From contig OX291545.1 in NCBI GenBank assembly GCA_946406115.1, forward strand, positions 6,386,001 through 6,450,000: a stretch of DNA of 64,000 nucleotides, written 5' to 3'. The number at the start of each line of letters is the position of its first letter. Position 1 is the first letter of the stretch. Positions 43,953-54,429 of the stretch are shown here, piece by piece. The position numbers and the translations under genes are program-made. This DNA comes from Apoda limacodes. Its lineage: Eukaryota; Arthropoda; Insecta; Lepidoptera; Limacodidae. The notes below the pieces were generated by a model. That model saw only the letters and a program-made list of their open reading frames with translations, searched no databases and was not told where the DNA came from.

Positions 43953-44200
43953 TGTTATACCGGAGATCCGGAACGGGTTTTTAAAAAATAAGTTAAGTCA
44001 CAAATAAAACTAATTTTATTATAATTCAATAGAATACAATGTGACATTAAAGATGAGCAAATGTCTGTACGCGATGATGGGTAACGGGGAACTGGCTGTC
44101 CGTCAGTCGGTTTGTTCTAGGTTCTAGAACTGATGACTAAGGGAAAGGTTTCGTGTTTGTTAAGGGTTGTCATTTCTACATACTATTTAAGGGTATAACA
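43953..44200 (-). repeat. D1 5' LTR
   Basis: 248 bp, TGTTATACC...GGGTATAACA, same length as the left LTR. Followed by the GTAC duplication. Confidence 0.93.
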
Positions 44201-44204
44201 GTAC

Positions 44205-45600
44205 GAAGATATTGTTCTGACAGTACGATGTATTAGTTTAGTTTCAAATTTTACGTCGTAATTATTGCTTCTGCTGATCAAATTATTTCTTATTAACCAC
44301 ATCAAGAAAAAAAACTTATTATACTTAATAATATATGACTTTGTTACAGTTTACAGCACAGTGAAACTTCAATTTAGAACTTTAATGAAACAGTGTTGTT
44401 TTCAATGACATTGAATAAAAATGTTCCAATGCAGCAAAAAATTTTTTTGATTTCTTATTATATATTCAAAGAATGATTGATAATTATATTATGCGCCTAG
44501 CAACACATTCTGAAAGAATTTCTTTCAAAATGCGTAGGAAACAAGTACCGGGGAGTGCCCTGTTCGAATTAAATCTTTAGCAGCGAGCGCACTATATAAT
44601 AAACGAATACGTCACCTACCACTAACAAGCTACCAGGGAGTTGTAATTTTATTAACATTTTAAAAAGATGGTTCTTTATTGTGCGCTTTCTAGAAGCGCA
44701 TTTAAAGATTCTCCCAAATCATCGGGGGAAAAAAAAGGGAAAATTTTTCGAGGAGTGCCCATTACTGCCCATCCAATTCGACCCTTTGCTACAAGCGCAC
44801 AATACACGAAGACGTCACTCACCACTATCTGGCTACCAGGGAAGGGCCCTGGCCAAGCCAGACCAGTGGCACAGTAAACATTTTTTTTATCAAATATCGC
44901 AAGCTATACTTTTCAGCAGTATATATATATATATATAAAAAAAACAAAAATCAGAAAAACATGCCAATGCAATCACTAGGTTTAAAACATGTTTAAATGC
45001 AAAATACTGAGAATTAACTACAGATTTAAAAACTTGTGATTAGTAAGAGGGTAGAAACAAGAGAAAAAAAATATATACAATACACCTGGGCGAGATAAAC
45101 GAGAAGTTTGTTCTTAAGAAGAAACAAAAACCCACCGATCCCACTTCTGAATTGTAAGGAAACCACATGACTGCGTAAAGGAAACTTTGGATTTGATTCT
45201 CAGACATTAATAGGTGATGGATGCACGTGAATTTATCCATCTTACATTATAATAAATTTAAACACTGAACGAACCCTATTTTATATGACACTTAGGTATA
45301 GTTGAACACTTTCAACAATGCGCTATTATTACGTTATAAGAAGTAGTCATTTGTCCTATTCGGTTGTCGTCGCCACCGCTACGCCTGCTATCTACAATCT
45401 ATCTATTGGTATGTCTATGGAAGGTATTTGTGACGGTAGCGGGGCGGACACGTTCGCAAAGTAAGTGTTGCCGGGCGAAAAAACAACGCATTAATCTAAG
45501 TATTCGTTTAGTTTCTATTAAATGTAATTTTTTTTATCCTATAGTCTTCTTAAATTAACAAACAATAACCTCAAATTAGTTGTTGCATTAGTATGATTCC
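44205..45600. other. Gene-free stretch with a diverged 100-bp duplication
   Basis: 44552-44641 and 44748-44848 share GAGTGCCC, TTCGA, CGCAC, ACGTCAC, CACCACTA and GCTACCAGGGA in the same order. A short TA repeat lies at 44918-44936. No gene seen. Confidence 0.5.
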
Positions 45601-45604
45601 TAAC

Positions 45605-45836
45605 ACAAATTATACGTTATTGGTGGCGTAGATGGCCGAGGAAAAAGCGCTGACTGCTTTCGATACCAATGATAATTTACTCACAAGTTATACGTTTTTG
45701 TGTGGGTTAGATATCGGAGGAATTAGCGCTAAGTGCATCCGTTACAAATGATACCTTACTCACAAATTAAACGTTTTTGGTGGGGTAGGTAGCGAAGGCA
45801 GAAGCGCTTACTGCTTCCGTTATATATGATAACTTA
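45605..45836. repeat. 77-79-bp tandem repeat, three diverged copies
   Basis: CACAAATTATACGTT-type starts recur at 45605, 45682 and 45761; each unit also has AGCGCT and TGATA...TTACT. The first unit contains GATGGCCGAGG, faintly like a tRNA-Ser/Leu 5' end. Confidence 0.8.
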
Positions 45837-45927
45837 CAAATTTTAAAAATAATAATATACTTTATTGCATCAACTTAATAATTTTACCAAATAAAAATAT
45901 TTACAAAGAGAGAAAAACAAAAGGTAG

Positions 45928-46497
45928 TGTTCGCGGAATCGGGCGTCAATTCAATTCAAACGCGCGCAGATAGGATGCGGAGAGAGAGGTGCAGCGGTTG
46001 CTGTAGCGGATGGCGGTTGGATGTGTCGGGATGATGGCTCGTCGGCGGTGACTTCGGTAAATAGGTCCAAATGGTGGATGCTAACACACAAGTAAATGAA
46101 AACAGCAAATTACGCAGCGGTGTTTAATCTTCGGACTACAATTTTATATTGTCTATATTATAACACGCGCATTGTCGCGGTGCGTCTTCGGCGAGCGGGG
46201 CGGGGGGCGCTTCAATGAGCGTGAGGTGCGTTCGTGACGGCTAACTTGGTACAACTGTGTGTCGATGCAGCGGGCGGCTTGCAAGGCGCTGGCGGCCTTG
46301 GGTACCTTTCCATCGTAGGTGTCGGTGTCGGTATGGTCACGTAGTCTTGTACATTGGGTCCCGTAGAATTATGTCAGTTATAAATAACGTACGGTCGGTA
46401 GTCGGTATAGGGAATTTATTTATTTATAATATAGGTAAAATAAAGGAAAATAAGAAAATATATGCGAGCAAATTCGAGGGGCGAATTTTAGCGAACA
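45928..46497 (-). repeat. G1 3' LTR
   Basis: TGTTCGCGGAATCGGG...GCGAACA; terminal TGTTCGC/GCGAACA inverted repeat. Same as 50946-51515 by eye over all 570 bp. Confidence 0.95.
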
Positions 46498-47986
46498 TAA
46501 CTCGCGGCGGCCGGAAAGGGATCAAAACTATGGTTTGATCGGGAATAAACAGTGGATCCTTCGGAGGGTCAATTAAATACACACAAAAAATTTGTTTACA
46601 AATGTTGAAGCGGTAGCCTTGTTTAGACGCCTTAATTTAATATAAACGTTGATAAACCAAACACAAAAAGGTTTTTCAAAACAGGGTAAGACATGTCTGA
46701 TCTCCAGGAACAGACATCGGCACAACCCGGATATGGACTTGAAGAGGCGGCTAGCATCTCAACAAAGGTCGCGGTGATAAGAAACTCTTATCGAAGGAGC
46801 GGTATGTGCTTTAAATTGCACTATATGTTTACGGAACCCTACGGCTAGTACATTGTCAAGTGCAATGTTTACTTAAATAAAACTTATTGTAAGTACGGAC
46901 TCGACAGCGGCTTAAATTAAATATGAACTATCGGCGGATTACCTACTATACGTAACGAATAATAAATAAAATAGAAAAAGGTTTATTAAAATAACCTAAG
47001 CTAATTCTGTAGCTTGAACACGGGATACCAACTTCGTGTGCTACGGGTAACTTCGACGGCGCGCGGTGCGTACGGAAGCAAATTGTAAGTAGGTAACTTA
47101 CAGGTAGGAAAATAAAAATGTTCGAAGACGGATATTCGAACTTATACGTATTAATTTTACGTTCTAATGTCAAGACGTTTCGGAAACTAATTTCGAACAC
47201 AAATAAAACAACCAAGTAAACTGGTCCTTGTGTTTCGTACACGGAGCATTAGGACGGACGGTTGTAATAACAAAGTTTTAGTTTTACAAATAAAATAATC
47301 GACGGAGTAAGTGCGGTCACGCTAATACCTAGTTAGTGTAAGTAAGTACTTATCTATGTAATATATTGTAGGTACTTATCGGTGTACGCAAAAAAACAGT
47401 TGCAAATACGGACAGAGTTTAAAAATAAGTTATCCGTTTCGGTGTGATGTGTACCTAAACAAACATATAAGTTACGCGGTGCGAAGTTATAAGTAGGTAC
47501 ACTACAATAGATAGGACTAAAATATATGTCTGCTTCAACGCATTCCTACAACTTGGAATGTGTGAGAAACGATTACCGTATAACTACATATAGTTGGTAG
47601 TTAGACGGGTGTTTGTTTTTATATCGGTAAAGTAATATGTATGTACAATTAGTTCACAATTTTGTTTACGGATTTGAGTACGTAATCGGTACGGTTGATT
47701 GATGTTATAAATCAAATCAAAAAATGAAGTAAAAACTTAATCCGAAGGTTTTAATATCAAAGCGGCAAAGTCGGGGGTTTCACATGTTAATTAACGGTTT
47801 ATGCAGGCGGTTGAGAACGCGAAGTATAACTAGATAGTTTGATGTTTATATGCATCAAATATTAAACAAAAAAATAATAAAAACTTATATTAGACAGTAA
47901 AAAATAATAATAGATTTTAAATATTATCTGTAAAGACGGAGAGACATGAGCAATGCATGCGAGCGGTTAAAAAACGCGGCTTACAA
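46498..47986. other. G1 interior without recognisable coding sequence
   Basis: Between the integrase remnant and the 3' LTR. Two similar blocks near 47800-47850 and 47955-48000 (CGGTT, AACGCG, AACTA, TTGAT in order) suggest an old duplication. No env or other ORF. Confidence 0.5.
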
Positions 47987-48271
47987 CTACATAACTTGAT
48001 AAAAGATAATGAAAATCAAAAACTTAATCAAAACTAAATTGTGACTTATACCTAAAGTAAATAAAACAAAAAATGTAAATGGAGCGGTGATTGAGCGGCG
48101 CGGGGTGAAGCGGTTTAGTTTAGGTTGCTGTTCGGGATTAGCCATCGGTGCCAGCAGGCTTGAGTTATTTGCTGAAGGCTTTGATAACGGGACAAGCAGA
48201 GGTTTTCGTATCGGCTCAGGCGGATTAAACTTCCACTGGACGTTACGTTTACGGAACTCGTCATAAAGCAC
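47987..48271 (-). pseudogene. G1 integrase C-terminal remnant
   Basis: FRKRNVQWKFNPPEP is the segment after the second catalytic Asp in Pao integrases, where the catalytic Glu would follow. The similarity ends there and the Glu-containing motif is absent. A short piece just upstream (EELNNANKYLTEVNK) continues the integrase in a shifted frame. Confidence 0.7.
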
Positions 48272-48323
48272 GGCTTCATTGTCCAGTTAGAACTTATTAA
48301 CTTCGGTTAAATATTTATTAGCG

Positions 48324-48824
48324 TTATTTAGTTCCTCGATCGGAACGAATTAAAGCGGGTAGTCCACGGCGACTTACAAAGCGGGTGAAAGCGGCAATAA
48401 AAGCGTCTACGGATAGGCTTGCGACGGCCTCTAAATGTACTGCCTTAGTGGCAAGACAAACAAAAACACATAAATATGCCTTTACGGAGCGAGCGGAGCG
48501 GAGTAAGCTTGACTTTACAAGGTAAGGACCTGCAAAGTCGGTCGCGGTACCAGCAAAGACACGTGATACTTGCACGCGATCAATAGGCAAATCGCTCATT
48601 AGCGGTGGCTGTGAAATAGCACTAAAGCGGTGGCATGTGACACAACGGTGCAATACTCTAGACACTTGACGTCGTATAGAAGTGATCCAAAATTCCTGTC
48701 TTAGGACAGCAATTAAAGCATTAGGTGCGGCATGACAGTGTTGTCTGTGATAGTGTTCGATGAGTAGGTATGTAAACCGGTGCTCCTTAGGTAAAAGCAT
48801 CGGGTGTCGGGTATCATAAGACAA
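48324..48824 (-). pseudogene. G1 BEL/Pao integrase, N-terminal and core
   Basis: HRFTYLLIEHYHRQHCHAAP and VLHRCVTCHRF form the HHCC zinc-binding region; TATDFAGPYLVKSS holds the first catalytic Asp; YLCVFVCLATKAVHLEAVAS and GLPALIRSDRGTK lead to the second Asp, after which the frame is lost. The sequence is typical of the Pao group of integrases. Confidence 0.9.
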
Positions 48825-48847
48825 CAGTGATTGTTTGAGGCGACCAC

Positions 48848-50200
48848 CTACGCGGATAATGTTATCGGTATCGATAAATAAATCGAGTTTTTGTAACGAT
48901 GTGCGGACGGCTTTACCCTTTTGTGTAAGTGGTATCTCGGAAACAAAGGCGGTAGGTTGTACATATTAACAAAAAAATGTTTAGCGGCGCGTGTTTCAGC
49001 CACAGTTAGGTATTTTAAACGAACACGGTGTTCATGTTTTGATTCAACGTTGTGAATAAATCTGAGTACGTACGCGGTTCCGTTTGCGGTGACGGGTCCT
49101 CTCCCTCTCACGGTCGATGGGCTGAGGCGCGAATGTGACACGTCCTTCGTGTGACGTGCGCGGTGACGTACGCGGTGACGTACGCGGTGACGTACGCGGT
49201 GACGTACGCTGTGATGTACGCGGTGATGTATGTGGTGATGAGTGCTAGCTCGCGGATCAGACCTATTTTTGGTGTGGGACCTCCACGCAGACGGGTACTG
49301 CGATATAATTAAACTGCGGTGAGTTTGGCGAGTTCGGTGTTTTGAAGAACACCATCTATAAATTTCGGCTATCGGAGCCCACGAGGGGCGTTGCGTGGTA
49401 CTCATAGTCATAGCTAATTGCTTGGAGCCGGGGGGCATGTGCAACGCGGAGTCGCAATGGTTGCAACAGCTCGTTTGTTGCGAGCGTACTGCGGACGGAA
49501 CGGTTCGGTATGCTGTGTAAGTACAGCTCGGTGCGGCTTGTCGGACTAGATCGGGGTGTCGAGCGGGATTTAAATCGGAGTACTGGTTGCACCCACGTAA
49601 TGTGTGCAACGTTGAGTTGCAAAAGTTGCAACCGTGTCTTGGTTGCATTCGTGCTGCTGACGGGCGGTACAAATCTGACGGGTGACGGATCGGCGTGACG
49701 GACGGACGATCGGACTGACGGGCGGATCGCGTGACAGACGGACGATCGGATACGGGTTCAGTAAGACTGACGGGATCGGTTGTCTTCGGTCTATCGTCGG
49801 ACAACGGTGGTGCTATATGCGCGATATGCTCGTGGTCTCGCGGAGGAGGAGTCTCGGTCGGCGATAGCGGAGATGGGTCGGTAGGACGGACAGGTTCGAC
49901 GGAAACCGTAATTTGGTCGGTGGGTTTCAGGACAACTTCATTTGAATGCATCGCATTCCTTATCTCCATATCCAACATGAAACTATGCATGTTTGAAAAC
50001 CGGGTACGGTAGATGCCGAGGTCGGTATCCCCGAGATTACAAATCAGGTCCGTATAGGCGGCCTCTAATTTGGTAAAATGCCTAAAGAAAATCCTTTCTG
50101 CAAAGGCTATCGCGGTTGCGGTTTTGGCGGCTCGGATCTCGTCACGGACTTCACTTAGAAGCTCGTGCCTTATGTTAAACGTGGCTACGCACTTCAACAT
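48848..50200 (-). CDS. G1 gag-like protein fused to a pre-integrase segment
   Basis: A 450-codon frame. Residues 1-110 are helical and gag-like (IRAAKTATAIAFAERIFFRH, LGIYRTRFSNMHSFMLDMEI). Next comes a Pro/Ser/Thr-rich linker, then Cys/His clusters (CNFCNSTLHTLRGC and CNHCDSALHMP) that resemble altered zinc knuckles. A His/Arg repeat (HRVRH units) coded by a 12-bp array follows, then RFIHNVESKHEHRVRLKYLT, normally found at the pol side just before integrase. The junction means protease-RT-RNase H was deleted. The last about 30 residues are out of frame with the integrase that follows. Confidence 0.65.
   Translation of the reverse strand: MLKCVATFNIRHELLSEVRDEIRAAKTATAIAFAERIFFRHFTKLEAAYTDLICNLGDTDLGIYRTRFSNMHSFMLDMEIRNAMHSNEVVLKPTDQITVSVEPVRPTDPSPLSPTETPPPRDHEHIAHIAPPLSDDRPKTTDPVSLTEPVSDRPSVTRSARQSDRPSVTPIRHPSDLYRPSAARMQPRHGCNFCNSTLHTLRGCNQYSDLNPARHPDLVRQAAPSCTYTAYRTVPSAVRSQQTSCCNHCDSALHMPPGSKQLAMTMSTTQRPSWAPIAEIYRWCSSKHRTRQTHRSLIISQYPSAWRSHTKNRSDPRASTHHHIHHRVHHSVRHRVRHRVRHRVRHRARHTKDVSHSRLSPSTVRGRGPVTANGTAYVLRFIHNVESKHEHRVRLKYLTVAETRAAKHFFVNMYNLPPLFPRYHLHKRVKPSAHRYKNSIYLSIPITLSA
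49151..49234. repeat. 12-bp tandem repeat in G1
   Basis: Seven units of GTGACGTACGCG with a few substitutions; on minus it codes the RVRH repeat. Confidence 0.9.
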
Positions 50201-50923
50201 TTTATAAAATCAAATTATGGACAAACAAATAATATGAATGAATAAATATAGATAACTCGGATAAAAGTTAATTGAGCGGAATAAAATAAAACGGGGGGTA
50301 GGTAAGTACGTCAATGTTACCGTTACGGTCGTAGCGTCCAGTTAGTCGATTCAGCGTAATCAGCGGTCGGGTTTCTGTCGCTATGCCTCACAGCGTTCAG
50401 CGACTCAGCGGCTCAGCGGCTGTAGCGCTTGAAAGCGACGTGCGGTGTCGGCGTGACCTTAGCAGGACGCCTCGTGGTTTTAACGGCGGCAACGTGGTTT
50501 GGCGGGAACGCGTGGTTTCGGCGGCAACGGCGGCGTAGTTTTGGGGGCTGCGTGGTTTCGGCGGCAACGGTTTGGGGGGCCGCGTGGTTTCGGCGGCAAT
50601 GGCGTGGTTTCGGCGGCAACGGCGTGTTTTCGGCGGCAATGGCGTGATTTAGTGGGACCACGTGGGTTCGGCGGCAGCGGCGTGGTTTGGCGGGGCCGCG
50701 TGGTATCAGCGGCGTGGTTTTGCGGACCGCGTGATTTCGGCGGCAACGGCGTGGTTTTGCGGGGCCGTGTGGTCTCGGCGGCGGCGTAGTTTGGCGGCAA
50801 CGGCGTGGCCTTTAGGGAGCGGGTGCTGCTGATGCGCACGTAGTCGGATAGCAGATGCGGATGCGGATGCGGATGGTCCAGTGATGGTGGCCCTCTTGGC
50901 TTCTCTTCCAGGACGATCCCACG
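50201..50923 (-). other. G1 leader with GC-rich degenerate repeats
   Basis: Between the gag start and PBS. From about 50480 to 50810, GTGGTTTCGGCGGCAACGGC-type blocks recur irregularly. Overlapping frames on both strands here (up to 119 codons) come from the repeat. Confidence 0.7.
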
Positions 50924-50941
50924 ATCTCGGTGGGACCTCCA
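50924..50941 (-). promoter_or_regulatory. G1 primer binding site, tRNA-Gln
   Basis: The plus-strand ATCTCGGTGGGACCTCCA equals the 3' 18 bases (with CCA) of animal tRNA-Gln (TTG) as I know it. It sits four bases from the LTR, the normal position. Confidence 0.85.
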
Positions 50942-50945
50942 AAAT

Positions 50946-51515
50946 TGTTCGCGGAATCGGGCGTCAATTCAATTCAAACGCGCGCAGATAGGATGCGGAG
51001 AGAGAGGTGCAGCGGTTGCTGTAGCGGATGGCGGTTGGATGTGTCGGGATGATGGCTCGTCGGCGGTGACTTCGGTAAATAGGTCCAAATGGTGGATGCT
51101 AACACACAAGTAAATGAAAACAGCAAATTACGCAGCGGTGTTTAATCTTCGGACTACAATTTTATATTGTCTATATTATAACACGCGCATTGTCGCGGTG
51201 CGTCTTCGGCGAGCGGGGCGGGGGGCGCTTCAATGAGCGTGAGGTGCGTTCGTGACGGCTAACTTGGTACAACTGTGTGTCGATGCAGCGGGCGGCTTGC
51301 AAGGCGCTGGCGGCCTTGGGTACCTTTCCATCGTAGGTGTCGGTGTCGGTATGGTCACGTAGTCTTGTACATTGGGTCCCGTAGAATTATGTCAGTTATA
51401 AATAACGTACGGTCGGTAGTCGGTATAGGGAATTTATTTATTTATAATATAGGTAAAATAAAGGAAAATAAGAAAATATATGCGAGCAAATTCGAGGGGC
51501 GAATTTTAGCGAACA
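50946..51515 (-). repeat. G1 5' LTR
   Basis: 570 bp, same as the left LTR; GGTAG follows. Confidence 0.95.
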
Positions 51516-51520
51516 GGTAG

Positions 51521-51928
51521 TCTTATCGCTTTAAAGCGTTCTCTTCCAGATTTATGTTAATAATAATTAATCGTTTATAAATTTATATTTTACTTTCAAA
51601 CTATTGTATAAGTACAGAAGCACTACTGATTTTTCAGTGGCGTTACAAAGACCCATTAGACGTGACAAATAGCAGGACTCACAAAACAAAACTATTAAAT
51701 CATCAAAAATACATATTACAAATGTATGTTATTATACAAGTAGGTACTTAATGAATATTACAAATACTGTAAATATTTAGATAAATATTTGCAAAGTTTC
51801 CAGCAATAATCAACTCTTGCTAAGCCCATAGTACTGTAACAACATTTACTGAAATTAACGTTTATTAGGTACAAGGTACCAACGACAACCGGATAAAAGT
51901 AATACCTTATCGTGCGGTTTGCGGTTTG
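51521..51928. other. Gene-free AT-rich stretch
   Basis: No feature seen. Confidence 0.5.
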
Positions 51929-52030
51929 CGTCGAACGGGGAGCGGCGAGCGGGGTGCGGCTAGCGGCGAGCGGGGAGCGGGGAGCGGGGAGCGGGGAGCG
52001 GGGAGCGGGGAGCGGGGAGCGGGGAGCGGC
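51929..52030. repeat. 7-bp GC-rich array (AGCGGGG)
   Basis: Degenerate units, then about eight perfect AGCGGGG repeats (51969-52026), in AT-rich surroundings. Confidence 0.9.
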
Positions 52031-52169
52031 CTAAGTAATCTCTTGCCACTGTTGCCAGTGCGGATATTTTTACTCAATTTTGGGAAATTTTTGACTAAAA
52101 TAGTTTATAAGCGGGTAACAAGAAGTGCTGGGTAAAGTTGAATCGCAATAATTTGGTATCTATATATTA

Positions 52170-52512
52170 AGAGGATACACTTCGCGAATTTCTCATTTGT
52201 TTTTGACATTAACTGATCAATCACTGAGAAATTTCTTTGTCATAATCTCAAGCCTATGTCTGTGATTTTTCAAAATTTTGTAAAAGGTTCTATTAACTAG
52301 AAATCTTTTTTAAAACCTTTTTTAAGAAAAACTAGAATCCTGTATAACTCTTGAAATATACAATTTAATAGAAAACTGGTACTCTGCAGACCTAGATACT
52401 TATTACTGGAACATGTCCTCAAAATTTCTAGGTTTGATCAGCAAGTGTCAAAATTAAGTGAGAAATTCGTTTGTATGAAGCCCGCTGCGAGGCGCCTCGA
52501 AGTGTATCCTCT
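52170..52512. mobile_element. MITE with perfect TIRs, TA target
   Basis: AGAGGATACACTTCG at the left and its exact reverse complement at the right; TA on each side (52168-52169 and 52513-52514). Subterminal GCGAATTTCTCA and TGAGAAATTCG are also inverted. 343 bp, no ORF. TA target suggests a Tc1/mariner-type origin. Confidence 0.85.
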
Positions 52513-52526
52513 TACCCTTGAAACAC

Positions 52527-53072
52527 TAAGTAAGTTTTCTACATACGTGTATAGTAAGTTTGCTGCACATAGTAAGTTTGCTACATATAGTAAGTTTACT
52601 ACATAAAGTAAGTTTGCTGCACATAGTAAGTTTGCTACATAAAGTAAGTTTGCTGCACAAAGTAAATTTGCTACATATAGTAAGTTTTCTACATAAAGTA
52701 AGTTTGCTACATATAGTAAGTTTGCTACATACAGTTAGTTTGCTGCACATAGTAAGTTTGCTACATAAAGTAAGTTTGCTGCACATAGTAAGTTTGCTAC
52801 AAATAGTAAGTTTGCTACATATAGTAAGTTTACTGCACATAGAAAGTTTGTTACATATAGTAAGTTTGCTTTACATAGTTAGTTTGCTACACATAGAAAG
52901 TTTGCTAGATGTAGTAAGTTTGCTACACATAGTACGTTTGCTGCATATAGTAAATTTTCTACATATACCCATAGTAAGTGTGCTACATATGGTAAGTTTG
53001 CTTCATATAGTAAGTTTGGTACATATAGTAAGTTTGCTTCATATATTAATTTTGCTACATATAGTTAGCTAT
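52527..53072. repeat. 18-bp tandem array, about 30 copies
   Basis: Unit AGTAAGTTTGCTACATAT with frequent variants (GCACAT, ACATAA, TTTTCT). The length is a multiple of 3 and lacks stops on both strands, so it shows 181- and 104-codon frames; these are not genes. Confidence 0.95.
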
Positions 53073-53703
53073 ATAGAACTATATCCGAATGCCTTATTGA
53101 GATAATTAGTTATTTCTGCGGTAACTTTTATTTTCCGGGACAAAGAGTAGTCCATGTTCTTCTCCGTCCCTTCAACTATCTCTGTGCCAAAATTAGCTCT
53201 GCTCTGTGGCGACGCCCAGTGGGCTGGATCTCGGCTGGTAAGATAATATAAGGTGGTTAGATAAAAAAATATATCTCCGCTGTCGCACAATTGACCCTTA
53301 TTCTTATTCTAGGCTTAATATCTGAATTATTTGGAATATTTTGATACTCCACGAAAAGGCCAGAAGTGCGATATTTTTATAAAAACGCCCAAATATTATA
53401 AATTTCCAAAAAAATATTTATGTCAAATTTAGTATACACAAATATTTCGACTCCAAACTAAAACAATGAACGCGACCAATAGTTTGACTCATTTACACCT
53501 ATACACTCAAATGGCCTAACTGATTGATAGAATGATAGACTTATAATCGCTTAGCAGAAGCTATTGCACTATTGCATTGGTTAATTGATGGACGGACGGA
53601 CAACGTGATCCTATAAGGGTTCCGTTTTTTTTCCTTTTGAGGTACGCAGAGCATTACTATAAACGTAACGTAACGTAAATAAATAAATTAACTGATAAGT
53701 GTA
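53073..53703. other. Repeat remnants
   Basis: 53125-53200 (TTCCGGGACAAAGAGTAGTC, CTATCTCTGTGCC) resembles the dispersed moth repeat also seen at 29.2 kb; 53585-53650 (GGACGGACGGACAACG, AGGGTTCCG) is a piece of the GTTCCGTACCC repeat. Confidence 0.5.
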
Positions 53704-53851
53704 GTTTGTACCTTTCGTCGATCTTGAAAGTTTCATGGGACACCTCTTTGGTTTTTCTCTTCGGCCCGGCCTGAGCTAAGTTTTGCCAGTGCAACATAAT
53801 CAAAACAAAAAAAGGAACTAATACCATTGCCTTCCAACGTATAAGTAACAT
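53704..53851 (-). CDS. Possible first coding exon of a secreted protein
   Basis: The minus-strand ATG at 53849-53851 opens a segment with a basic start, a hydrophobic core (MVLVPFFVLIMLHW) and a small-residue end (AQAG), like a signal peptide. A charged run, KRKTKEVSHETFKIDE, follows. A GT that could be a splice donor (AAAG|GTACAA) lies near 53710. No second exon was found and the family is unknown; chance is a real possibility. Confidence 0.2.
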
Positions 53852-53924
53852 GCATTATGAAAACTAAACAATCACCCACCCAAGCAGTCTCTGACTGCTT
53901 AAAAAAAAAATCAATAGGCAATCG

Positions 53925-54330
53925 CGACAGTTAAGACACAGCGCGTTGTACAATTGTTCCCCTAGCCACTCTAACATCGACTAAAAGCACTACATTATCT
54001 TTTCCAGGATACAATTTAGTTATGCATTCACGTCGCCATTAAGGTGGAGAGACGTTTTCTTCCTTCAACAAGACTAAATCACCTTCCTTTGGAGGAAGTG
54101 AAGAGTCTGACCAACGCAGACGCTGCTGTTGTAAGAGGTGAAGATATTCTAAGTGGCAGCGATGCCAAAACCTTTGTGAAATTTGTTATAAAAGTTGAAA
54201 TCTACTAAGTTTATGAAGTCTCACCTCGTGCAATGGGTATTTGGTAACAGCATAAAGCGGTTGCCTAATTACAAAATGACCTGGACTCAACTCCTCCAGG
54301 TCATTTGGATTTGAAGAAAAAGGACACAGT
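53925..54330 (-). pseudogene. H1 integrase C-terminal region
   Basis: On minus: NDLEELSPGHFVIRQPLYA, RLHKLSRFQLL, FWHRCHLEYLHLLQQQ and KEGDLVLLKEENVSPP, the conserved tail of Pao integrases (PGHFLIG, RW..EYL..LQ, G..VL). A stop and frame changes are present. Confidence 0.7.
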
Positions 54331-54429
54331 TTAAGATGGCTTCAATTTTCCAAAAAAATTTACTTAATTACTTAAATGTTAGGATAGTTTTACTGATTAT
54401 GCGTTTTGGCAGATTTAACTGCCGCTTCA

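Larger units (their letters stand above)
32975..44200 (-). mobile_element. Ty3/gypsy LTR retrotransposon D1 with nested insertions
   Basis: Paired 248-bp LTRs, GTAC target duplication (32971-32974 and 44201-44204), PBS next to the right LTR, and gag, protease, RT-RNase H and integrase in order on minus. No env-like ORF was seen. Interruptions: Jockey-like element (about 34085-37155), 171-bp repeat (39017-39187) and piggyBac-type MITE (41738-42230). All ORFs carry stops or frameshifts. Confidence 0.92.
45928..51515 (-). mobile_element. BEL/Pao LTR retrotransposon G1, internally deleted
   Basis: Two 570-bp LTRs with no difference seen by eye, GGTAG duplication (45923-45927 and 51516-51520), an 18-base tRNA-Gln PBS, and a gag-like ORF joined directly to the pre-integrase region. 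Protease, RT and RNase H are absent. The integrase is frameshifted. The element therefore cannot move on its own, but the LTRs imply recent insertion. Confidence 0.9.

Noticed and set aside
46257..46538. 93-codon frame and its twin at 51275-51520
   Set aside because: They lie inside the two LTR copies and on the strand opposite to the element's genes.
50397..50942. Several overlapping Pro/Arg- or Gly-rich frames on both strands
   Set aside because: Low-complexity GC-rich leader of the BEL/Pao element; no motif and no start context.
52526..53105. 181-codon plus and 104-codon minus frames
   Set aside because: Both lie in the 18-bp array and only repeat a six-residue unit.
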